The notes under the pieces: model-generated
Seen by the model: the letters and a program-made list of their open reading frames with translations, nothing else
Told to the model about the DNA's origin: nothing
Database searches by the model: none
Assembly: GCF_027622875.1 (NCBI RefSeq)
Contig: NZ_JAPZVP010000002.1
Coordinates: 235,006 to 299,005, forward strand
From: Glycomyces luteolus
GTDB lineage: Bacteria; Actinomycetota; Actinomycetes; Mycobacteriales; Micromonosporaceae
DNA length: 64,000 bases
Direction: 5' to 3'
Shown: piece after piece, positions 57,295 through 64,000 of the stretch
Layout of the letters: each line of letters opens with the position of its first letter
How positions within the stretch are numbered: position 1 is the first letter of the stretch
Made by a program: the position numbers and the translations under genes

Positions 57295-58143
57295 TCACGG
57301 CATCGGCACGAACGGCTCCGTCAGGTGCGAGGAGGCCACGTGCAGCACGGCGCCCCCTTCGGTCCGCAGCAGCTGCTCCCTTGAGCGCCTTGCCGTCTCG
57401 CGGTCGATCTCGTACACGTACGCGAGGTCGGGGTACAGGAGCTGGATCGCGTTCACCAGCAGGTCGCCGGTGATGAGCACCGACTCGCGGCCGTCCGCCA
57501 CGACCACGCTCTGATGTCCCGGCGTGTGCCCCGGCGTCGCCACGACCCGGCCCGCGCGGAGCGGCGCGTCCCCTTCGAGCAGCCGCAGCTGCTCCGACGC
57601 CCTGAGCGGGTCGATGAGCGTCTCGCGGAGTTTCGGGTTGAGCATGTCGACGGCGTCGAACTCGGCCTGCTGGATGAGGTACTCGGCGTTGGGGAAGAAC
57701 GGGCTGAGGCCGGTGCTAGGCCCGTCGCCGCTGGTGGTGACCGCCTCCTCGGCCACGACGGCCCAGCCGATGTGGTCGGTGTGGAGGTGCGTGAGCACCA
57801 CGGTGTCCACTTCGGCCGGATCGATCCCGGCCGCCGCCAGCGACTCGGGGAGCTTGCCGGGCAGAGGCGCCCAGGTGGCGGGGGCGTCGGCCGGGCCGAT
57901 CCCGGCGTCCACCAGCGTGATGCCCTTCGGGCCGCGGATCGCGAAGGCCCGGAAGTTGAGCGACCAGCGGCCCTCGGCGTCGACCGCGCCGGGGTCGAAG
58001 CGGTCGACCGCCGCCCATTGCGCGGGCGTCGCGTCCGGGAAAGCCGCTTCCCGGGACGTGAACGGGAAGGGGCCCGCGCCGTCGGCGAGGGCGATGATCT
58101 CGGACGAACCGATCCGGATCGCAGGAGTCGGGGCAACAGGCAT
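57295..58143 (-). CDS. Metallo-beta-lactamase-fold hydrolase
   Basis: A 282-residue MBL protein with the dinuclear site THLHTDHIGW (His 119, His 121, Asp 123, His 124), a later GHTPGHQSVV His and GDLLVN Asp, and a final VASSHL His. Sequence style is that of lactonase/quorum-quenching and similar hydrolases; the substrate is not known. It ends 10 bases from the convergent XRE gene. Confidence 0.9.
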   Translation of the reverse strand: MPVAPTPAIRIGSSEIIALADGAGPFPFTSREAAFPDATPAQWAAVDRFDPGAVDAEGRWSLNFRAFAIRGPKGITLVDAGIGPADAPATWAPLPGKLPESLAAAGIDPAEVDTVVLTHLHTDHIGWAVVAEEAVTTSGDGPSTGLSPFFPNAEYLIQQAEFDAVDMLNPKLRETLIDPLRASEQLRLLEGDAPLRAGRVVATPGHTPGHQSVVVADGRESVLITGDLLVNAIQLLYPDLAYVYEIDRETARRSREQLLRTEGGAVLHVASSHLTEPFVPMP

Positions 58144-58183
58144 GCCGCGATCTTGCCACGTGACACGAGCAGGTGCTGCAGCA

Positions 58184-59434
58184 CTACCGGCCTGCATTCG
58201 GTGCCACGACGGGTCGGCGGAACAAGCCCTCCCCGAGGCAGATCGCGGCGGCGATGAGCACGAGTGCGGCGAGGAGCGCGAACATCCGGGGGTGACCGCC
58301 GGTCCAGTCAATGAGGACCGCACCAGCCCAGGGGCTGAGGGCGATCGCGATGGTGGCGGGGGCACTGAGGATGCCGTGGAGCGTGGCGTAGCCGCTGGGC
58401 CCCCAGCGGTCGGTGATGGCGGTGGCGTCGAGCAAGGTGAAGGCGCCGCGGGCGGCGCCGAGGAGGATGACAGCGGTGAACACCAGGCCGAGGGGCCCCG
58501 CGATGAGTGCGGTGGCCAGAGTGGCCGCGGCGCCGATGGCGAGGATGATCACGGCCCGAATGGTCGGGCCGGTGCGGATCGTGATGGGTGCATAGGCGAT
58601 GCGACCGAGGAGTTGGCCCGCGCCGCAGATGCCGAGGGCCCAGGCGGCAGTGGCGGTGTCCATGCCGCGTCCGGTCATGAGCGGGACCAGGTAGAGGTTC
58701 GAGGTGCTCATCGCGAACGCGGCCAAGGCGATCGCGACGGCGAGGGCGATGAACGTCGGTTTGGTGATGATCTTTCTCCGGTCCGGAACGGGCGAGGTCC
58801 CCTCGCCGTTCGCGTCCGAAAGAGGAGCGGGCCATGGCGGGTTGAGGGCGATGGCGTGGGCCGGGATCGTGACGGCCGCCAGGATCGCGGCGAGAGCGAG
58901 ATAGGCGCCGCGCCAGTCGAGGTGGCTCGCGAGGTACGCGGTGAAGGGTGCGTAGACCGTGCTGGCGAGGCCTCCGGCGAGGGTGAGGATGGTCAGGGCC
59001 TGGACGCGTTTAGGGCCGTACCAGATGGTGATGGCTGCGAATGCGGGCTTGTAGAGGACGGCGGCCTGGGCGATGCCGGCGAGGATCCAGGCGGTGGTGA
59101 ACGTCCATAGGTTCGGCGCGGTCGCAACGCCGGCGAGTGCGACCGCGGCGAGTACCGAGCCCGTGGTCATCACGAGGCGTGGTCCGAGGCGGTCGAGCAG
59201 GTGCCCGACCGCGATCCCCGCCAGGGCGGAGGCGGCGAGCCCGGCGGAGAAGGCGCCCATGACGGCGGCCGTTGACCACCCGGTGTCGGCGGTGATGTAG
59301 CCAAGCAGGACTGGGAGGGCGTAGAAGAGGACGCCCCAGCTGGTGATCTGGGTGGTGCACAGGGCAATGAGGACACGGCGCGGCACGGGTGGGTGCGCGC
59401 TGGCGGTCTCGAGGGGTGCGGTGCGGGTGGCCAT
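58184..59434 (-). CDS. MFS transporter of an ArsR/FAD-monooxygenase cluster
   Basis: A 416-residue major facilitator with about 12 spans. HLLDRLGPRLV is the loop motif A, followed by a charged central loop DANGEGTSPVPDRRKII. It starts 10 bases after the FAD monooxygenase stop, so the two form an operon. Because an ArsR-type regulator controls them, export of an arsenical or other oxidised toxicant is a reasonable guess, not shown by the sequence. Confidence 0.9.
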   Translation of the reverse strand: MATRTAPLETASAHPPVPRRVLIALCTTQITSWGVLFYALPVLLGYITADTGWSTAAVMGAFSAGLAASALAGIAVGHLLDRLGPRLVMTTGSVLAAVALAGVATAPNLWTFTTAWILAGIAQAAVLYKPAFAAITIWYGPKRVQALTILTLAGGLASTVYAPFTAYLASHLDWRGAYLALAAILAAVTIPAHAIALNPPWPAPLSDANGEGTSPVPDRRKIITKPTFIALAVAIALAAFAMSTSNLYLVPLMTGRGMDTATAAWALGICGAGQLLGRIAYAPITIRTGPTIRAVIILAIGAAATLATALIAGPLGLVFTAVILLGAARGAFTLLDATAITDRWGPSGYATLHGILSAPATIAIALSPWAGAVLIDWTGGHPRMFALLAALVLIAAAICLGEGLFRRPVVAPNAGR

Positions 59435-59444
59435 GGGGTCAGGT

Positions 59445-60515
59445 CTATCCGATTTCCTTGCGAGTGTTCAGCACGAGGGCGGACAGCGGTCGGGCGATGC
59501 GGGCCGCGTCGAGGCCGACGCCTCGGATGCTCGCCGAGGAGAGGCTGCGCTGCCATTCGAGTCCGACGAACGCCAGGCCCGTCAGGGTGCTGGCGTGACC
59601 GCCTTTGCGGCGCGGGCGGCCTTGATCGTCAAGGACGTCGAGCCCGGAGAGGTAGTCGAGGGCGGGCCGGTATCCGGTGGCGAGGATGACGGCGTCGACG
59701 TGCTCGTCGGCGCCATCACTCCAGTTGACGTGGTCGGCTCCTAGGGAAGTGAACATGGGCCGGTGGTCGGGTCGCCCGGCGGCGATGGCGGTGCGGTAGC
59801 GGCCGGTGTCCAGGACGGGGACCGTCGGCGGGTGGGTCAGGAGGCGGCCGACGGGGGCGGTGTCGAGCCCGGTGACGGTGTACCAGAAGTGCAGGTCCCG
59901 TCCGAGTGGTCGTTGCGGTGCGAAGCGGAGCTTCCCGCGGGTGGTGACGGTGACGCGGGCGGCCTCGGCGAGTTCGGTGGCGATCTGGACGGCGGAGTTG
60001 CCACCGCCGACGACCAGGACCCGCTGCCCGGCGAAGGGCTCGGGCCGCTGATAGTCGGCGGCATGGAGGACCGTTCCGGTGAATCTGTCGAGGCCGGGGA
60101 GGGCGGGCCGGTGGGGGTTGGTGAAGCCCCCGGTCGCGGCGACAACGGTGCGGGCGTGGAGGCGGCGGCCGTCGGCCAGGTGCGCGATGAAGATCCCGTG
60201 ATGGTGCTCGAGCGCCCGGACGCAGTGGTCGGTGCGGATGTCGGCGTCGAGCCGCTCGGCGTACGCCGCAAGGTAGTCGGTGACTTCGTCGCGGTGCGGG
60301 TAGCGGTCGGGATCGCCGGGGAAGGGCATCCCGGGCAGGGCGGAGTAGCGGGCCGGGGAGAACAGGGTCAGCGATTGGTAATACTTCGGCCATGCACCGG
60401 TCGGGGCGTCACCTGCTTCGAGGACGACTGGGCTGATGCCGTGCTTGCGGAGGGCGTATGCGGCGGCGAGGCCGGACTGACCGGCGCCGATGACGAGGGT
60501 GTCGATGAGGTCCAT
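59445..60515 (-). CDS. FAD-dependent monooxygenase-like protein (ArsO type)
   Basis: A 356-residue flavoprotein of the FMO/ArsO group. FAD motif GAGQSG is at residues 10-15 and an NADPH motif VVGGGNSAVQIA near 166-177. YYQSLTLFSPARYSALPGMPFPG and ATGYRPALDYL are family features. ArsO-type genes occur with arsR and arsenic exporters and are thought to oxidise organoarsenicals or thiols. Here it is divergent from an ArsR gene and followed by an MFS transporter. The substrate assignment is inference. Confidence 0.9.
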   Translation of the reverse strand: MDLIDTLVIGAGQSGLAAAYALRKHGISPVVLEAGDAPTGAWPKYYQSLTLFSPARYSALPGMPFPGDPDRYPHRDEVTDYLAAYAERLDADIRTDHCVRALEHHHGIFIAHLADGRRLHARTVVAATGGFTNPHRPALPGLDRFTGTVLHAADYQRPEPFAGQRVLVVGGGNSAVQIATELAEAARVTVTTRGKLRFAPQRPLGRDLHFWYTVTGLDTAPVGRLLTHPPTVPVLDTGRYRTAIAAGRPDHRPMFTSLGADHVNWSDGADEHVDAVILATGYRPALDYLSGLDVLDDQGRPRRKGGHASTLTGLAFVGLEWQRSLSSASIRGVGLDAARIARPLSALVLNTRKEIG

Positions 60516-60523
60516 CTCCGCAT

Positions 60524-60561
60524 CATATCGTCATTCCACGATTTCACGAAATGACGATATG
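60524..60561. promoter_or_regulatory. ArsR operator
   Basis: A perfect 12-bp inverted repeat, CATATCGTCATT (60524-60535) and AATGACGATATG (60550-60561), with a 14-base spacer. It covers the region just upstream of TAGGAT (60566-60571), the probable -10 of the regulator gene, and abuts the monooxygenase start. Confidence 0.85.
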
Positions 60562-60577
60562 TATCTAGGATGGGACC

Positions 60578-60892
60578 ATGGCGACTGCGACTCACGACCC
60601 TGCTCCGCCCGCCCCCGACGAGACGACCGCGCGGTTCCTGAAGGCCCTGGCGAGCGAGGCCCGCCAGCGGTTGATGCTCCAGTTCGCGGGAGGTGCCGAG
60701 CTGAGCGTGGGGGAGGTGGCCGAGCGGTTGGAAATCGGACAGTCCACCGCCTCCCAGCAGCTCGCACAGCTGAAGGATGGCGGGCTGCTCACCAGCCGCC
60801 GGGAGGCGAAGACCGTCTACTACCGCGCGGACAAGGTCCGGATCGGTGCCGCGCTCGATCGACTCCGCGGCTTCCTCGACGGCTGCTGTTGA
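60578..60892 (+). CDS. ArsR/SmtB family regulator
   Basis: A 104-residue winged helix: FLKALASEARQRLMLQFAG, GQSTASQQLAQLKDGGLLTSRREAKTVYYRAD. Of possible thiolate metal ligands only two Cys occur, both at the very end (DGCC), and the classic ELCVCDL site is replaced by ELSVGEVAERL. ATG 60578 has TAGGAT six bases upstream without Shine-Dalgarno: probably leaderless. It is divergent from the monooxygenase-MFS operon across a perfect operator. Confidence 0.92.
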   Translation: MATATHDPAPPAPDETTARFLKALASEARQRLMLQFAGGAELSVGEVAERLEIGQSTASQQLAQLKDGGLLTSRREAKTVYYRADKVRIGAALDRLRGFLDGCC

Positions 60893-61055
60893 CTCCGCGG
60901 GCGGAGCCAAGGACGAGACGGTCGCAAGCGCACCGCCGAACCGCCCGTTACCAGGCGGGTTGCCCTGGAGCCCACTCCAGGTCCTACACTTCGGGCCGTA
61001 CCAGCCCGGAAGGCGCGACCCGCGCGCGAAGGGCGCGACCAAAAGGGGGAACGCG

Positions 61056-61910
61056 ATGACACGCGTGGCAGTGACCGGCGGCAGCGGCAAACTCGGACGC
61101 GCGTGCGTCCGCGATCTGATCGAGCACGGCTACGAGGTCGTCAACCTCGACCGCGCCCCTTCGCCCGACAACCTCGCGCCGTTCCTCCAGATCGACCTCA
61201 CCGACCACGGCCAGGTCGCCTCCGCCCTCAGCGGCGTCGACGACCGCTACGAAAGCCTCGACGCCGTCGTCCACCTCGCCGCCGTCCCCGCCCCGGGCCT
61301 GCGCCCCAACTCGGCGATCTTCCACAACAACATGCTCAGCACCTACAACGTCTTCGCCGCCGCCAAGACCGCCGGCATCGACAACATCGTCTGGGCCTCA
61401 AGCGAAACGGTCCTCGGCCTCCCCTTCGAGACTCCGCCGCCCTACCTCCCGGTCGACGAGGAGTACGCCCCCCGCCCCGAATCCACCTACTCCCTCGTCA
61501 AGACCCTCGAAGAGACCATGGTCGACCAGCTCTGCCGCTGGAACCCCGGCCTCAAAGCCACCGGCCTGCGCTTCTCGAACGTCATGTACGTCGAGGACTA
61601 CGCCGCCTTCCCGGCCTTCAACGACGATCCGACCCTCCGCAACTGGAACCTCTGGTCCTACATCGACGCCCGCGACGGCGCGCTGGCCATCCGCCTCGGC
61701 CTCGAACGCGAAGGCACCGGCAAGGAGGTCTTCGTGATCGCCTCGCCCGACACCGTGATGACCACGCCCACACCGGAACTCGTGCAGGCGCACTACCCGG
61801 GCCTCGAACTCAAGCGCCCGGTCGAAGGCCACGAGACGCTCCTGTCGATCGACAAGGCCCGCAGGATCCTCGGCTACGACCCGAAGCACACCTGGCGCGA
61901 CCACGTCTAG
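61056..61910 (+). CDS. NAD-dependent epimerase/dehydratase (extended SDR)
   Basis: A 284-residue Rossmann-fold enzyme. Cofactor loop VTGGSGKLG is at residues 6-14, DAVVHLAAVPAPG is strand 4, and the catalytic YSLVK (Y-x3-K) is preceded by a Ser in WASSETVLG. The family acts on nucleotide sugars and related hexuronates (uronate dehydrogenase-like style). ATG 61056 follows an AAAGGGGG ribosome site. It stands alone before a terminator. Confidence 0.9.
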   Translation: MTRVAVTGGSGKLGRACVRDLIEHGYEVVNLDRAPSPDNLAPFLQIDLTDHGQVASALSGVDDRYESLDAVVHLAAVPAPGLRPNSAIFHNNMLSTYNVFAAAKTAGIDNIVWASSETVLGLPFETPPPYLPVDEEYAPRPESTYSLVKTLEETMVDQLCRWNPGLKATGLRFSNVMYVEDYAAFPAFNDDPTLRNWNLWSYIDARDGALAIRLGLEREGTGKEVFVIASPDTVMTTPTPELVQAHYPGLELKRPVEGHETLLSIDKARRILGYDPKHTWRDHV

Positions 61911-61916
61911 GCGTCG

Positions 61917-61944
61917 CAAGGGCGGGACCGGAGTCCCGCCCTTG
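61917..61944. terminator. Bidirectional terminator
   Basis: A 12-bp perfect stem (CAAGGGCGGGAC, 61917-61928; GTCCCGCCCTTG, 61933-61944) with a CGGA loop lies between converging genes. Confidence 0.88.
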
Positions 61945-61958
61945 AGCGACAACGCTGC

Positions 61959-63185
61959 TCAGCCCGCGATCAGCTCCTGCGCCTTGACGGTGTATTCGCG
62001 GATCTCCTCCTGCCAGGCGTACGTGTCGACCTCGATCGCCGCGTACTGCTCGGCCACCACAGTGTCGTAAGTGGACGTCGCGGTCTCGCGGTACCCCGTC
62101 TCGTCACCGCAGTAGGCGAACGCCACCGCCATCTCGACCTCGTACGCGCGCTTCCCGTCAAAGTCGGCGGGCACGTCCGCGGGCAGGTCGGGAGCGGCCG
62201 GGTGCGTGTCCGCGACCGCCTCCTCGCCCGGCGGCAGGCCCTCGTCGAACGGCGCACCCGTGTACAGCATCGCGGCGTAGTCGGCCATCACGAGCCGCCC
62301 GGTGTCGTTGAACTCCCAACCGGCGTAACCGGCCTCGGCGATGCAGTCGAGGAAGACGCCGTGCTCTCCGGCCATGCGGTTCGCGTACTCGGCCTCCATC
62401 GCCTCGTAGTCGACCTCCGGTTGCTCCGGCCGCCACCGCCAGACGAGGTAGCCCCCGTCGAAATCGAGCTCGACCTGCTTCGGCTCCCCGTAGAGCGCCT
62501 CGATCATCTCCAGCAGGCAGCCGCCCGGTTTCGGATCGCCCGGCATATCGCCGTCACCGAACTCCAGCGAACCGTCCTCCGAGGATCCCCCATCGCCGGA
62601 CGGCTCCCCGGTGCCCTCGAGCGCCGCCGTGGCCTCCTCGCCCTGGTAGGCGACGCTCCAGGCGCGGCGCTCGTCATCGGGCAGCGACTCGAACGCCGAG
62701 TTGTCGAACACGGGCTCGTCCGCGAAAGGATCGGGGAACGCCGCCTCGTAGTAGTCCTGCGTCTCGTCGGACTCGAACATCTCCTCGGTATTGGCCCACC
62801 AGCCGAAACCCCAATCCGCGGCGATCGACGCCTCCGGAAGGAATTCCTGCGTCGGGTAGTAGTCGACGAGCGAGCTGAGCTCGTACGGCTCGTGCTGGCC
62901 CAGCTCCCGCTGGTCGTGCACGTCGAAACCCTGCTCCTCAAGGCATGCGGCGATCACGCGGTCCTCCGCCGCGTCCAGTTCCTTCGAGAGCCGCACGTTC
63001 TCGTTGGCCATCTCGAGCAGGCCTGCCGCGTCCACGGTCTCGCCGTCCGCCGCCGCATCGGTCGCGTCGTCGGAACCGCCTCCCGCTTCGGTGCAGGCCG
63101 CGGTGGCGGCCAGCGCCGCGACGCCGATCAGTCCCGCCAGGTGCCGCCAACGGGCAGTGAGGTCTTGCCGGTCGAATTCACGCAT
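61959..63185 (-). CDS. Acidic secreted lipoprotein, unknown function
   Basis: A 408-residue exported protein. A basic N-terminus and hydrophobic core lead to a lipobox-like TAAC with Cys 31. A low-complexity acidic/Gly/Ser spacer follows, and further Cys residues (CLEEQGFDV, GGCLLEM, DCIAEAGY, YCGDE) may form disulfides. CLxEQGFDV and DCIAEAGY resemble each other and may mark two related domains. No known family. It is separated by 41 bases from the upstream DUF6891-like gene. Confidence 0.8.
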   Translation of the reverse strand: MREFDRQDLTARWRHLAGLIGVAALAATAACTEAGGGSDDATDAAADGETVDAAGLLEMANENVRLSKELDAAEDRVIAACLEEQGFDVHDQRELGQHEPYELSSLVDYYPTQEFLPEASIAADWGFGWWANTEEMFESDETQDYYEAAFPDPFADEPVFDNSAFESLPDDERRAWSVAYQGEEATAALEGTGEPSGDGGSSEDGSLEFGDGDMPGDPKPGGCLLEMIEALYGEPKQVELDFDGGYLVWRWRPEQPEVDYEAMEAEYANRMAGEHGVFLDCIAEAGYAGWEFNDTGRLVMADYAAMLYTGAPFDEGLPPGEEAVADTHPAAPDLPADVPADFDGKRAYEVEMAVAFAYCGDETGYRETATSTYDTVVAEQYAAIEVDTYAWQEEIREYTVKAQELIAG

Positions 63186-63226
63186 ACGCCGGAGACGCCG
63201 CGAACCGCCGCGAGAGTTGCAGACGG

Positions 63227-64000
63227 CTACTGAAGCCGTTTGCGCCATTCGAGGTCGGTGATCCGCACCCGCGTGGCCTCCGAGCCGTCCCAGCTGGTCT
63301 GGAACCCGTGCGCCTGGAGGACCTGCACCACCTCGTGCCCGACGGCGACGGTCTCCTCGGTCAGGTTCGACCGCGAACCGTAGGCGAGGTAGAGGACGCC
63401 GTCGCCCGCGGTCTCGGTGTCCTGCATATGGAAGAACACGTAGCCGCGGTGCTCGGGGCCGGCCTCGTCCCAGATCTCGGTCGTCCCGCAGCGCTGGCAG
63501 CACGCGAAGTGCTCGCGGGCGACGATGCCGCCCCGGTCGAGCTCTGCGAACGCCTCGGTGAGCCGGTCGCAGTCCGTTACACCCCAGGTCGCCTGCTCCG
63601 CAACGCGTTCGCGCCACATCGGGGCGAGGATCTCGCGGGCCTGGGCCCGGGTGATCGGCGGGTCCGCCTCGGACATCTCCTCGAGTTCCTGCACCATCCG
63701 GTCGAAGGAGAGGTAGCCCTCGTCGAGGTATTTGGCGGCCAGGACCGTGGTCTCCGCGGCGGCCTCGGGGGCGGGCGCGGGCACCGGCTCGGGGTCCCAC
63801 CAGGCCGCGGGCTCCCACGGATGCGCGCTGTCCCAGCCGGGTTCGTCCCGCGCCCACGCCACGAACAGCGCCGCCGCGGCCTCCACTTCGAGCGACGCCT
63901 CCATCCAGGGATCGTCGCCGATCCGGAAGGACACGTCGACGAGGCCGGTGCCCTCCTCGCCCGCGGCCTGGATCGTGTCGTGCGGCTGGTCGGGGATGCG
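63227..64000 (-). CDS. DUF6891-like protein, 5' end outside the window
   Basis: At least 257 codons are open to the window edge, so the start is beyond 64000 (GTG 63934 is the first internal start). The C-terminal half has FACCQRCGTTEIWDE, RGYVFFHMQDTE and GVLYLAYGSRS, which match my memory of the DUF6891 family. The N-terminal part contains a second short domain and an Ala/Pro-rich linker. Function is unknown. Probably in one operon with the lipoprotein gene downstream. Confidence 0.75.
   Translation of the reverse strand, partial: RIPDQPHDTIQAAGEEGTGLVDVSFRIGDDPWMEASLEVEAAAALFVAWARDEPGWDSAHPWEPAAWWDPEPVPAPAPEAAAETTVLAAKYLDEGYLSFDRMVQELEEMSEADPPITRAQAREILAPMWRERVAEQATWGVTDCDRLTEAFAELDRGGIVAREHFACCQRCGTTEIWDEAGPEHRGYVFFHMQDTETAGDGVLYLAYGSRSNLTEETVAVGHEVVQVLQAHGFQTSWDGSEATRVRITDLEWRKRLQ

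Overview
The window is high-GC actinobacterial DNA: strong G/C third-position bias, GTG and TTG starts, a WhiB protein, MtrA-MtrB-LpqB, the bacterial mismatch endonuclease NucS, and actinobacterial domains of unknown function (DUF3107, DUF3152, DUF3499, DUF4129). From memory, the order of many left-half genes matches the Mycobacterium tuberculosis blocks Rv3206c-Rv3209 and Rv3244c-Rv3264c. A non-mycobacterial actinomycete is likely. A Glycomyces-type organism is my weak guess and rests on family content only.

Left half (1-32.6 kb, mostly core functions). A translationally coupled DUF4129 / membrane protein / MoxR ATPase / DUF58 operon (274-3879) continues through two repeat-derived mini-ORFs into a membrane protein (3940-4554). 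Type II NADH dehydrogenase (4575) follows, then mtrA-mtrB-lpqB (6020-10057). Next come DUF3107, TetR, a repeat-rich Pro/Gln protein, an alpha/beta hydrolase, a DUF3152 zincin-like protein and MoeZ (10142-16491). Two tandem exported beta-lactamase-fold proteins (16733-18637) precede sahH. A 340-base gap holds a promoter, a structured RNA and an intrinsic terminator (20290-20442). A mannose-activation cluster follows: manA, a SIS-domain isomerase-like gene, a 57-codon Trm112-like gene, manB, and further on manC. DUF3499, a degenerate zincin and whiB lie among these genes. An alpha-galactosidase and a DUF4190 protein close this half.

Right half (32.6-64 kb, accessory). nucS is followed by a visibly less GC-biased block: a 1112-residue DUF4132 protein, a possible SUKH-type protein, a truncated gene and a 5' remnant of a second nucS. 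Then come regulator/transporter or regulator/enzyme modules with recognisable operators: DUF5937-ArsR/MFS, TetR/hydrolase, ROK/aldo-keto reductase/two sugar isomerases, PadR/membrane protein, XRE/MFS, and ArsR/FAD monooxygenase/MFS. An unusual Hsp70-like ATPase joined through a membrane span to a PASTA domain lies at 41280. A second DUF4132 gene (44407) lacks a stop codon where its paralogue ends and runs open into antisense of the next gene. The window ends in a lipoprotein gene and a gene cut by the edge.

Recurring patterns: many starts lack a Shine-Dalgarno and have a TANNNT-like -10 exactly 6-7 bases upstream, so leaderless transcripts are likely. A short repeat, GGCGAAGCYTGCGAGYC, is scattered in gaps. 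Two long G/C homopolymer tracts (16511-16604, 51914-52023) look like assembly failures.
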